DNA from: ZC4RG42 sp036676355
GTDB taxonomy: Bacteria > Pseudomonadota > Gammaproteobacteria > Burkholderiales > SG8-39
Assembly: GCA_036676355.1 (NCBI GenBank)
Contig: JAKFDA010000043.1
Coordinates: 28,996-92,995 of the forward strand
Direction: 5' to 3'
Length of the DNA: 64,000 nt
Shown: positions 53,081 to 61,686 of the stretch, piece by piece
Position numbering within the stretch: the first letter of the stretch is position 1
Layout: every line of letters begins with the position of its first letter
The notes under the pieces: model-generated
Databases searched by the model: none
Seen by the model: the letters and a program-made list of their open reading frames with translations, nothing else
What the model was told of the DNA's origin: nothing
Translations under genes and position numbers: made by a program

Positions 53081-55942
53081 TCACTGGCACGCTTCACAAT
53101 CCGGGTTGTCGATCGAGCAGAATTTGGCCGCATCGACCGCTTGGTTCGTCATACCGCCATCGGAGGGCACCGCGTTCAGCGCGCCGGCCTTTACGGTGGA
53201 TTTCTCCGCGTGAGTCGCGCCCATCGCGCGCAGGTAATAGGTGGTTTTCAGACCGCGCAGCCACGCCAGCTTGTATGTCTCGTCCAGTTTCTTGCCGGAG
53301 GCGTTGGCCATGTACAAATTGAGCGACTGCGCCTGGTCGATCCATTTCTGCCGACGCGACGCCGCCTCGACCAGCCATGAAGGATCGATCTCGAAGGCGG
53401 TGGCATAAACCTGACGCAATTCGTTCGGCACGCGATCGATGGGGCCGAGGTTGCCGTCGAAGTACTTGAGATCGGCGATCATGACCTCATCCCATACGCC
53501 CAACCGCTTGAGGTCGGCCACCAGATAGTCGTTGGCCACCGTGAATTCGCCGGAAAGATTCGACTTGACGTACAGGTTCTGGAACGTCGGCTCGATCGAG
53601 GCTGAAACGCCAATGATGTTGGCGATGGTCGCAGTCGGCGCGATCGCAAGGCAGTTGGAGTTCCGCATACCATGCTCTTTGATGCGCTCGCGCAGACTAT
53701 CCCAGTCCATGGTGGCGGACTGGTCAACCTCGACGTATCCACCCCGCTCTTCCTGCAGCAGCTTGAGGGTGTCCTGCGGCAGGATGCCGCGATCCCACAA
53801 TGAGCCCCTATAAGACGCATAGCGGCCGCGCTCCTGCGCCAGTTCGGTAGACGCCCAATAGGCGTAATAAGCCAGCGTTTCCATCGAACGATCGGCGAAT
53901 TCCACTGCCTCGGGCGAGGCATACGGGATCCGCAGCTTGTGCAGGCAATCCTGGAATCCCATGATGCCCATGCCGACCGGCCGATGCTTCAGGTTCGCGT
54001 TACGCGCCTTGGCGACGGCGTAGTAGTTGATATCGATGACGTTGTCGAGCATGCGCATCGCGATGGAGACGGTGCGCTTCAGCTTCTCTTGATCGAGCTG
54101 ACCGTTCTTCAGGTGCGCCACCAGGTTGACCGAACCCAGGTTGCAGACCGCGATTTCGCTGTCGTTGGTATTGAGGGTGATCTCGGTACACAGGTTGGAA
54201 CTGTGCACCACACCCACGTGTTGCTGCGGCGACCTGACGTTGCAGGGGTCCTTGAATGTGATCCAGGGATGCCCGGTTTCGAACAACATCGACAACATCT
54301 TGCGCCACAGTTGCAATGCCGGCACTTTCTTGTACAGCTTGAGCTCGCCGCGAGCCGCCTTGTCTTCGTAAGCGAGATAAGCCCGCTCGAAAGCCAAGCC
54401 GAATTTCTCATGCAGATCGGGGCAGTCGGACGGCGAAAACAGGGTCCACTCGCCGCTCTCCATGACCCGCTTCATGAACAGATCCGGCACCCAGTTGGCC
54501 GTGTTCATGTCGTGCGTGCGGCGGCGGTCGTCGCCCGTGTTCTTGCGCAATTCGAGGAATTCCTCGATGTCGAGATGCCAGGTTTCGAGATAGGAGCACA
54601 CCGCGCCCTTGCGTTTGCCGCCCTGGTTCACCGCGACGGCCGTGTCGTTCACGACCTTGAGGAACGGTACGACCCCCTGCGACTTGCCGTTGGTGCCCTT
54701 GATATGGCTGCCCAGCGCGCGTACCGGCGTCCAGTCATTGCCCAAGCCGCCGGCGTACTTTGCCAGCAGCGCGTTTTCCTTGATCGCTTCGTAAATGCCA
54801 TCCAGATCGTCGGCAACCGTCGTCAGGTAGCAGCTCGACAACTGCGACCGACGCGTGCCGGAATTGAACAGCGTCGGCGTCGAGCTCATGAAATCGAAGG
54901 ACGACAGCACGTTGTAGAACTCGACTGCGCGCGCTTCGCGGTCGATTTCCTGAATCGCCAGCCCCATGGCGACACGCATAAAAAATGCCTGCGGCAGTTC
55001 GATGCGGCTCTCGTCGATATGCAGGAAATACCGGTCGTACAGCGTCTGCAGGCCAAGGTAGCCGAACTTCAGATCGCGCGAAGCGTCGATCGCGGCGCCC
55101 AGTTTCGCCAGGTCGTAGCGACCGAGCTCTTCGTCGAGCAGCTCTGCATCGATGCCCTTGCGGATGAATTGCGGGAAGTACTCCGCATACCGTGTCGCCA
55201 TCTCCGCTTGCGATGCTTCTTCGCCCAACACCTCACGCCGGATGGTATTCAACAAGAGCCGTGCGGTAACAAAAGAATAGGCAGGTTCTTTTTCGATCAA
55301 TGCGCGCGCCGACAGAATGGCCGATTTCCGCACTTCCTCCATCGGCACGCCGTCGTACAGATTCTTCAACGTATCTTCGAGAATGATTTTCGGCTGCACA
55401 GCGTCGCCCAGCTCGGCGCAGGCCGAACGGATCAAGTCGGTCAGGCCGTCCATATTCAAGGCGCGACGCTCGCCGTCTTCGATCACGTGCAGCACCGACT
55501 TGGCGGCGGCCTTGGATTTCTTCTGCGCGGACTCCTGTGCCCGCGCCTGAGCACGCTTTTCACGATAGAGCACGTACGCACGTGCTACATCGTGCTCGCC
55601 GGAGCGCATCAGCGCCAACTCGACCTGGTCCTGGATGTCTTCGATGTGAACAGTGCCGCCGGTCGGTTGCCGGCGCATCAGCGCACCGACCACAAGGTCG
55701 GTGAGTTGCGTGACAAGTTCACGAATGCGCGCGGACGCTGCGCCCTGACCGCCGTTGACCGCCAAGAAAGCTTTGGCCATCGCGATCGAGATTTTGCCCG
55801 GCTCGAAACCAACCACCGACCCGTTGCGGCGGATGACCTTGTACTGCGAGAGCATGGATTCGGTGATGCTCGGTTCTGACGACTCCGGGAGACTGGCGGC
55901 AATAAGGGGTTGGGACGACGCGATTTCACCGACATGCTGCAT
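53081..55942 (-). CDS. nrdA: Ribonucleotide reductase class Ia, alpha subunit
   Basis: The 953-residue catalytic subunit reduces ribonucleoside diphosphates. An N-terminal ATP cone (about 30-120, YKVIRRNGSVVGFEPGKI) senses ATP/dATP. The redox cysteine in SQLSSCYLTTV, the catalytic Asn-Cys-Glu in SNLCTEITLN, the second redox cysteine in AVCNLGSVN and the C-terminal pair in CSIDNPDCEACQ are all present. It is longer than E. coli NrdA. The ATG at 55942 follows GAGGAG. Two NrdR boxes lie upstream. Confidence 0.97.
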   Translation of the reverse strand: MQHVGEIASSQPLIAASLPESSEPSITESMLSQYKVIRRNGSVVGFEPGKISIAMAKAFLAVNGGQGAASARIRELVTQLTDLVVGALMRRQPTGGTVHIEDIQDQVELALMRSGEHDVARAYVLYREKRAQARAQESAQKKSKAAAKSVLHVIEDGERRALNMDGLTDLIRSACAELGDAVQPKIILEDTLKNLYDGVPMEEVRKSAILSARALIEKEPAYSFVTARLLLNTIRREVLGEEASQAEMATRYAEYFPQFIRKGIDAELLDEELGRYDLAKLGAAIDASRDLKFGYLGLQTLYDRYFLHIDESRIELPQAFFMRVAMGLAIQEIDREARAVEFYNVLSSFDFMSSTPTLFNSGTRRSQLSSCYLTTVADDLDGIYEAIKENALLAKYAGGLGNDWTPVRALGSHIKGTNGKSQGVVPFLKVVNDTAVAVNQGGKRKGAVCSYLETWHLDIEEFLELRKNTGDDRRRTHDMNTANWVPDLFMKRVMESGEWTLFSPSDCPDLHEKFGLAFERAYLAYEDKAARGELKLYKKVPALQLWRKMLSMLFETGHPWITFKDPCNVRSPQQHVGVVHSSNLCTEITLNTNDSEIAVCNLGSVNLVAHLKNGQLDQEKLKRTVSIAMRMLDNVIDINYYAVAKARNANLKHRPVGMGIMGFQDCLHKLRIPYASPEAVEFADRSMETLAYYAYWASTELAQERGRYASYRGSLWDRGILPQDTLKLLQEERGGYVEVDQSATMDWDSLRERIKEHGMRNSNCLAIAPTATIANIIGVSASIEPTFQNLYVKSNLSGEFTVANDYLVADLKRLGVWDEVMIADLKYFDGNLGPIDRVPNELRQVYATAFEIDPSWLVEAASRRQKWIDQAQSLNLYMANASGKKLDETYKLAWLRGLKTTYYLRAMGATHAEKSTVKAGALNAVPSDGGMTNQAVDAAKFCSIDNPDCEACQ

Positions 55943-56022
55943 GGGAATGTCTCCTCTATCTATGCATGAACTAGGGTTGCTGGTTCGCACCCCGCGCTCC
56001 CGCCTCTCCTCTTTCGGCGAGA

Positions 56023-56038
56023 CCACTATATATAGTAT
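56023..56038. promoter_or_regulatory. NrdR box 1 upstream of nrdA
   Basis: The 16-mer matches 14 positions of the NrdR consensus ACACTATATATAGTGT, including an uninterrupted ACTATATATAGT core. It lies about 80 bases upstream of the nrdA start. NrdR represses ribonucleotide reductase genes when dATP is high. nrdR itself is not in this window. Confidence 0.85.
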
Positions 56039-56053
56039 GCGGTTCGGAGTTTG

Positions 56054-56069
56054 AAACTGATTCTAGTGC
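56054..56069. promoter_or_regulatory. NrdR box 2 upstream of nrdA (degenerate)
   Basis: The 16-mer matches 10 of 16 consensus positions, keeping the ACT and TAGTG arms. Its centre is exactly 31 bp from that of box 1, the spacing (three helical turns) known for paired NrdR sites. Confidence 0.65.
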
Positions 56070-56170
56070 GCCACATGTAGAGACGCAACAACTTAGCGCA
56101 TCATTTTTTGGTCAGGAGAATTTGTAACGAAATGTGCGCGTGCAGCAACGCGCGAGCAAGGTGGAAGAGA

Positions 56171-56716
56171 TCAGGAGAGTGCGGAGAGAAGCGTACGAAA
56201 GCGGCCCCAGTCGAACGCGTCGCCCGGGTCCGTTTTGCGGCCCGGCGCGATATCGGAATGGCCGACCATATCGACAAGTGGATAGCGCTGCCGCAATGCG
56301 AAAGCAAGTCGCGCCAGGCTGGTGTACTGCGCATCCGCATAGCGCAGATGATCGGCGCCCTCCAACTCGATGCCAATCGAAAAATCATTACATCGTTCCC
56401 GCCCGCGCCAGTTCGATACGCCGGCATGCCATGCGCGCTGATTGCAGGGAACGAACTGCAGCACCCGGCCATTTCGGCGCATATAGAAATGCGCCGAAAC
56501 GCACGCATTGCGCAGCTTCTCGAAATACGGATGCGCAGTGCAATCCAGAGTATTCGTGAAGAGACGCGCGACCTCATCGCCGCCGAACTGATCGGGCGGC
56601 AGACTGATACCGTGAATCACTAGCAGTTCGACTTCGACACCATTGGGCCGTGTGTCGAAATTCGGCGAAGGAATATACGGCCCGCCGGTCAGTAAACCGT
56701 TCTCACCGATGATCAT
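56171..56716 (-). CDS. ampD: 1,6-anhydro-N-acetylmuramyl-L-alanine amidase AmpD
   Basis: The 181-residue zinc amidase recycles cell-wall muropeptides in the cytoplasm and, by lowering inducer levels, restrains AmpR-controlled beta-lactamase where present. Zinc ligands are His35 in LLVIHGIS, the late His in VGHSDIAPGRKTDPG and the Asp in the same segment. No signal peptide is present, favouring AmpD over AmiD. It follows pilR on the same strand. Confidence 0.95.
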   Translation of the reverse strand: MIIGENGLLTGGPYIPSPNFDTRPNGVEVELLVIHGISLPPDQFGGDEVARLFTNTLDCTAHPYFEKLRNACVSAHFYMRRNGRVLQFVPCNQRAWHAGVSNWRGRERCNDFSIGIELEGADHLRYADAQYTSLARLAFALRQRYPLVDMVGHSDIAPGRKTDPGDAFDWGRFRTLLSALS

Positions 56717-56740
56717 GCGAGTGACGAAGAGATGGCAGTC

Positions 56741-58111
56741 TCAATGAATGTTGAGTCGCTCCATCCGGTAGCGTAGCGCCCGGAAGGTGATGCCCAGCAG
56801 CTTCGCAGCCGCGGTGCGATTGAAGCGTGTCTTGTCGAGTGCTTCCATGATCGCGCTCCGTTCGACGCGGTCGAGATAGTCCTGCAGCGGCCACTTGGCA
56901 TCCGGGGCGATCGCTTCTTCGGACAGCCGCGGTGGCGCCAGTTGCAAATCGTCCGCGTGAATCTCCGCCGCGCCCGATAGCGCAACGGCGCGTTCGAGCA
57001 CATTCTCGAGTTCGCGTATGTTGCCCGGAAAATCGTACGCCACCAACGCCTGCTCCGCCGGCTTGGTGAGGCGCGGCGCTTCACTCCCCGCTTCGGCCGA
57101 CAGCCGCTGCAGGATCGCCCGGCTCAGCAAAGGGATGTCTTCGCGACACTCGCGCAGCGATGGCATGCGCAACTCGATCACGTTGAGCCGGTAGTAAAGG
57201 TCCTGGCGAAATTTGCCCAATTCGACCAACGCGCCAAGATTCTGATGGGTAGCGCAAATGATCCGCACGTCGACGGCATCCTCGGCCGTGGCGCCGACCT
57301 TGCGCACCCGCTTTTCCTGAATTGCGCGCAGGAGCTTCACCTGCATCGCGAGCGGCAGATCAGCCACCTCGTCAAGAAACAGTGTTCCGCCATGGGCGGC
57401 CTGAAAGAATCCGTCATGGTCGGTTTCCGCGCCCGTGAAGGCGCCTTTGCGATAGCCGAAGAACTCGCTTTCCATCAAATTTTCCGGAATCGCGCCACAG
57501 TTCACCGGCATAAAGGGCTGGTCGCGCCGCGCACCGTTGTCATGGATCAGACGAGCCGCCAATTCCTTGCCGCTACCCGATTCTCCGGTCAGATATACCG
57601 GCGCCTGGCTGCGTGCCAGTTTGGCGATCATGTTTCTGACATGCTGGATCGGCGGACTTTCGCCGAGCATCTGATGTCCGCCATCTGATTTAGGCTGTGC
57701 TTTCTCCGGCAATGAAAGCGCGGATTTCACCAACGCGCGTAATTGTTCAAGTGTAAGCGGTTTGCTCACATAGTCGAACGCGCCTGCTTTCAATGCCGCT
57801 ACCGCGTTCTCCGTACTGCCGTGCGCGGTAATGACCGCGACCGGCAGGTCGGCACAATTTGCGCTGATGTAGCGCACAAGTTCCAGACCTTCGCCATCAG
57901 GCAAGCGCATGTCGGTCAGGCAAAGCGCAAAAGATTCGGCGCGCAAATAGGACAACGCTTCTTCGACGCAGCCGGCGCTCCGCACATTGAGCCCCATGCG
58001 CAACAAGGTGAGTTCCAGCAGTTCCCGAATATCGGCCTCGTCGTCAACGACGAGAACGTTGGTTTCGGCGTTGCTGCGCCGGTCGCGATTCAATGTGGTG
58101 TGTGAGGCCAT
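56741..58111 (-). CDS. pilR: Sigma54-dependent response regulator PilR
   Basis: The 456-residue NtrC-family regulator has a receiver domain with phospho-acceptor Asp67 (in LCLTDMRLPDG), a AAA+ domain with Walker A GESGSGKE and the sigma54-contact loop GAFTGA, and a C-terminal Fis-type helix-turn-helix (FNRTAAAKLLGITFRALRYRM). PilR activates pilin transcription. It overlaps the end of pilS by about 20 bases. An alternative TTG start lies three codons upstream. Confidence 0.93.
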   Translation of the reverse strand: MASHTTLNRDRRSNAETNVLVVDDEADIRELLELTLLRMGLNVRSAGCVEEALSYLRAESFALCLTDMRLPDGEGLELVRYISANCADLPVAVITAHGSTENAVAALKAGAFDYVSKPLTLEQLRALVKSALSLPEKAQPKSDGGHQMLGESPPIQHVRNMIAKLARSQAPVYLTGESGSGKELAARLIHDNGARRDQPFMPVNCGAIPENLMESEFFGYRKGAFTGAETDHDGFFQAAHGGTLFLDEVADLPLAMQVKLLRAIQEKRVRKVGATAEDAVDVRIICATHQNLGALVELGKFRQDLYYRLNVIELRMPSLRECREDIPLLSRAILQRLSAEAGSEAPRLTKPAEQALVAYDFPGNIRELENVLERAVALSGAAEIHADDLQLAPPRLSEEAIAPDAKWPLQDYLDRVERSAIMEALDKTRFNRTAAAKLLGITFRALRYRMERLNIH

Positions 58112-59697
58112 ACGATGCAAAAGTCGGCGCCCCTGTCGCGCGCTATGTATTCAAGTCGGGCGCCATTGGCGCCGCAAAGCTCTCGGGCAATATACAGTCC
58201 GAGCCCGGTGCCCGAACTATAGGTGGTAAAGAACGGTTCGAACAACTGCGGCTGCAAGGATTTCGGCACACCGCCACCATCGTCGATAATATGAAGCGTT
58301 ACCGCTTCCGCGGTCTGCGACTGCTCAATAACCACGCTTCCGGGCTGATGCGCGGAGTGCCGCCAGGCATTCCGCACCAGATTCCAAAGCACCTGATAAA
58401 AATGCACCCGATCGAACTCGACCACGACGCGGTCGACATCCACTAACCGGATGCCGTTCTCGATAACGCCCTCGTTTTCCGAAAACTCGACGACGAACGA
58501 CTCGAGAAAGGCGTCGAGCCGCAATGGCTCGCGTTGCGCGCGATCACGCCGGTTCAGTTCGAGCACATCGTGCACCATCCGCTCCAGGCGCGCCGCGTTG
58601 TCGCGAATGATGCGCGTCAAGCGCATGCGCTGGGGCACCCGATTCTCCTCCTCCATCAAGTCGGCCGCGTGCACGATGGCAGACAGTGGATTCCGAATCT
58701 CGTGCGCGATGTTGGCTGTAAGACGCCCTAGCGCGGCAAGCTTATGCTGACGAGCGCGCTCTTCCAACTTCGATTCGTCCTCGAGATAAATGACGCTGCC
58801 ACCGCCCGCAGGCATGCCGGCGTCGACGAAACGAGCGTGCGCCCGTTTGCCCGATGCCGGAAATTCGATCTGTTCCTTGCTCGCGCCGGTGCCGCTGCGC
58901 CAGCGTTGCAAGGCAGCGGCCAGCGGCTCCGCCTGCCGAGCGACATCCACCCCTTCTACCATCGGCCCGAGCAAGGCTTCCGCCTGGGGGTTGTACTGCT
59001 GAATTGCGCCCGAAGGATCGACCACTACAACGCCGTCCTGAGCATCTCGGATGATCAGTTCATTGACGCGTAACTGATTGGCCAAGCGCACTCCCCGCTC
59101 GCGCGCGATGTCTTCGTTCGCGACCACCCGCTTGGCAAGGAAGTTGGTAATCAATGCTGTCGCAAAAAAAGCGACTGAAACCAGCCCCGGCTGAACGAAG
59201 GTGGCAGTGTTCACCCCGACAGTCAGAACCCTGACAAGGTGCTCGGCCAATATGGCGATCGTCGCGACCGCTGCGTAAAACAAAATCATGCGCCCATGGC
59301 TCACCAGCGCAGCACCCGTCAGAGAAATGAGCAGCATCAGCGCCAGACCGCTCCGATGACCGCCACTCGCATGCAGCAAGAGCGTGATGGCGGCGATGTC
59401 CACCAGCACCTGCGCCGTCAGATGCGCGTTGAAATGCCCCTTGAAGCCGAGCAGCAATATATGAAGGGTGATTGCACAGGCAAAATAAACAACCGCCACA
59501 CCAAGAAAAAAACGCGGATTCTCGCTGCCGAAATTGAAGACTTCGCCGTATTGAGTGGTCGAAAGAAGAAACAGCAGGGCCAATGCAACGCGGTAGACGT
59601 TGAAGTACGCCAGGGATGTCCAATAGGAACTCGAGACGTTCATAGCCCCAGGCTGGTCAGCCGGCGCGCTGATCGATGTCGGGTGCGGCGCGGACAT
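58090..59697 (-). CDS. pilS: Sensor histidine kinase PilS
   Basis: The 535-residue kinase has six membrane helices (about 30-180), a PAS domain (about 205-310), a HisKA domain with phosphorylated His in IAHEIRNPLSAIVHA, and a HATPase domain with N box LWNLVRNAWRH and G boxes DDGGGVP and GTGLGLYIA. This matches PilS, which pairs with the adjacent pilR. The start at 59697 overlaps no upstream gene and follows PP0621-like gene by one base. Confidence 0.92.
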   Translation of the reverse strand: MSAPHPTSISAPADQPGAMNVSSSYWTSLAYFNVYRVALALLFLLSTTQYGEVFNFGSENPRFFLGVAVVYFACAITLHILLLGFKGHFNAHLTAQVLVDIAAITLLLHASGGHRSGLALMLLISLTGAALVSHGRMILFYAAVATIAILAEHLVRVLTVGVNTATFVQPGLVSVAFFATALITNFLAKRVVANEDIARERGVRLANQLRVNELIIRDAQDGVVVVDPSGAIQQYNPQAEALLGPMVEGVDVARQAEPLAAALQRWRSGTGASKEQIEFPASGKRAHARFVDAGMPAGGGSVIYLEDESKLEERARQHKLAALGRLTANIAHEIRNPLSAIVHAADLMEEENRVPQRMRLTRIIRDNAARLERMVHDVLELNRRDRAQREPLRLDAFLESFVVEFSENEGVIENGIRLVDVDRVVVEFDRVHFYQVLWNLVRNAWRHSAHQPGSVVIEQSQTAEAVTLHIIDDGGGVPKSLQPQLFEPFFTTYSSGTGLGLYIARELCGANGARLEYIARDRGADFCIVWPHTPH

Positions 59698-59698
59698 G

Positions 59699-59920
59699 CT
59701 ATCTAGAAGCGAGACGGCGATGCTGCTCCGAGCAGTAGTAATTGCCACGCTCTTCCACCGCTTCGGATACCGGCAGATATAAACCGCATTGCGTGCAATT
59801 CACCATACGCTCGGCATCGCGGGTCGGCGAAGGTGCGCTTTTATGATCTCTCGATCGAATGATCCTGCGCACCCAGAAAATGAGTGCGACCGCCAGAACA
59901 AGAAATAGCAATTTGCCCAT
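59699..59920 (-). CDS. PP0621 family small membrane protein
   Basis: The 73-residue protein has one N-terminal transmembrane helix (LLFLVLAVALIFWVRRI) and a C-terminal zinc-ribbon-like motif with Cys and His (MVNCTQCGLYLPVSEAV, YYCSEQHRRL). This matches the PP0621 family, often found upstream of pilS. Function unknown. A TATAAT-like -10 lies about 60 bases upstream on the minus strand (59976-59981), without a clear -35. Confidence 0.85.
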   Translation of the reverse strand: MGKLLFLVLAVALIFWVRRIIRSRDHKSAPSPTRDAERMVNCTQCGLYLPVSEAVEERGNYYCSEQHRRLASR

Positions 59921-60017
59921 CGGGGCGATCCCTCGTATGTTCGGCCAGCGAGGCGCTGATCGAAGGAGTCGGCATTATACGAGGGGGACTGCAGCGCTGC
60001 CCGTCAGGAATACACCT

Positions 60018-60836
60018 TCAGACAACCAGAAGGTTGCGACGGAATTGGCTTGGGGTGCAGCCCAGGTGTTGCACGAAGAAGCGCGTGAAATGCGCCGGCG
60101 CGCTGAATCCGAGTTGTTCGGACAGCGTCGAAAGCATGATGTCGGACGCACCCAGGGCGCGCAGAGCATACGCAACACGCTCTTCATCGATGACATGCTG
60201 CGGGGAGACGCCGATGCACCGTTTGAATTGCCGGAAGAAATGCGACCGCGACATGCCCGAACCGGCCGCCAGCGATTCGATTTTGATACCTTGTATGGCC
60301 GAACTGCGTAAACGCTCGAACGCGCGACGCACGCGAAAGTCGACGGAGGTCCGCTCGCTGCCCGAGCGCCCGTCGCCCGCGTATCTGACGCGGACCGTAT
60401 CGATTAGATGTTCAATTTTTAGTTGTATCGTTTCCAACCGGGCCACCGGCCGGTCGAACATGAGCGTGACAAGTTCGTCGAGTTGCCGGCGTATTTCGAA
60501 ATCGATCGTCGCGGTCGTCTGCGAAAACCTGAAAGCAAACGCCGAGTCTGCCGCCGCATTGGCGTCGAGTAGCGAAGGCTCGATCAGCAGCGTAACCAGC
60601 GTGCTTGGTTGATCGGAAATCGGGGTGCGTGAATGCGGCGTCCATGGATCAAGTAACAGCATGTCGCCGGCCATGAACTGGATCGGCCGCTCGTCCACGT
60701 TCACGACGAACTCGGCACCGCCTAGATGAAATAGGACGCTTGGCTCTTTATAAGTATGCGAATTTACAGGTCGGCGGAACGCTCCGGCCGACAGACGGCC
60801 GAAACGACCCATTACGGTGGATATTTTTTCTTTCAT
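60018..60836 (-). CDS. AraC-family transcriptional regulator
   Basis: The 272-residue regulator has an N-terminal cupin-like effector domain (about 25-130) and a C-terminal double helix-turn-helix, with IKIESLAAGSGMSRSHFFRQFKR and a second motif including LSEQLGFSAPAHFTRFFVQHLG. The start at 60836 follows GGAGG and excludes an upstream extension reading through the tRNA remnant. Effector and targets unknown. Confidence 0.88.
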   Translation of the reverse strand: MKEKISTVMGRFGRLSAGAFRRPVNSHTYKEPSVLFHLGGAEFVVNVDERPIQFMAGDMLLLDPWTPHSRTPISDQPSTLVTLLIEPSLLDANAAADSAFAFRFSQTTATIDFEIRRQLDELVTLMFDRPVARLETIQLKIEHLIDTVRVRYAGDGRSGSERTSVDFRVRRAFERLRSSAIQGIKIESLAAGSGMSRSHFFRQFKRCIGVSPQHVIDEERVAYALRALGASDIMLSTLSEQLGFSAPAHFTRFFVQHLGCTPSQFRRNLLVV

Positions 60837-61017
60837 AACGCCTCCCCAGCAGCGGAGGAAAAATTTATAAGGGCTGCCGATGAACGTCAACGGTTGAGCA
60901 TAGGCCTGAAGGCTAGTCCCGACTACCGACTCGACTATCGGCGCGCGCCGTGCTAACGCGATCGGTCCTAGGCCGACTGAAAGAAAATTCCGACTGGAAG
61001 ACCAACGATGCAACGAT

Positions 61018-61062
<45 letters not shown>

Positions 61063-61407
61063 GCCGTTCCGGGCACTTACGCCTATAGGCGCTCAAAATC
61101 TAAAGACATTAAATCAGTGTCTTAGTGTGCATCAGCATGCATCAGAACGCAACAAGGCATCGGTTTTTCGGCTCTGATTGGGGCAGGATTGGAGCAAACA
61201 TCCCACGTGCCAGCCGATGAGCGCGTCGGCAAGCAACCGCGTCTTCCTGACGCGCTCGTCCCGCATCAATACACTCGCCGCTGTTCAAAAAGTGTCCCGC
61301 CACGAGACACTTTGGCATTTCCGAGAATCCAGCCGGGACGAGCGACCTTTAAGTTCCAGATTCAGCACGCGACCAACTCTATACTGGGTTTTAACAGACT
61401 GAAATCC
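61063..61407. other. Island left-border spacer
   Basis: About 345 bases between the tRNA remnant and the AlpA-like gene. It contains a short direct repeat TGCATCAG (two copies near 61127-61144) but no supported gene. A longer in-frame extension of the next gene (from 61189) covers part of it and does not look protein-like. Confidence 0.4.
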
Positions 61408-61668
61408 GTGGACTTGCATTACCGGCCCATCACAAAACAAGCAGCGGCCGAAATTCTTTCGGTCTCGCTGCGGACCGTTGACAGCCTTATCGCAAACGGC
61501 ACCATGCCGCGACCAGTGCCCCTACCCGGCACTCGGCGCCTTTACTGGCACCCTTCAGTATTCTACGGCTGGCTCGATCAGCACCTGAAAAATCTCGTCG
61601 TCGGCATATCAGAGCATGACGTACCAAAACCGCGCGGGCGCCCGAGAAACAGATTGACAGGAACCTAG
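61408..61668 (+). CDS. AlpA-like excisionase-family DNA-binding protein
   Basis: The 86-residue product has a MerR/AlpA-type winged helix (ITKQAAAEILSVSLRTVDSLIANGTMPRPV, then RRLYWHPSVFYGWLDQHL). The C-terminus has an AT-hook-like KPRGRPRN. Such proteins regulate or direct excision of islands. The GTG start at 61408 is tentative; an ATG at 61189 would add a 73-residue non-conserved extension. It converges on cap4 with an 18-base gap. Confidence 0.72.
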   Translation: MDLHYRPITKQAAAEILSVSLRTVDSLIANGTMPRPVPLPGTRRLYWHPSVFYGWLDQHLKNLVVGISEHDVPKPRGRPRNRLTGT

Positions 61669-61686
61669 TCTATTTTTCGTAGAGCT

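Noticed and set aside
53939..55879. 646-codon plus-strand frame opposite nrdA
   Set aside because: Shadow of a complete nrdA; composition is Arg/Gln/His-rich and non-protein-like.
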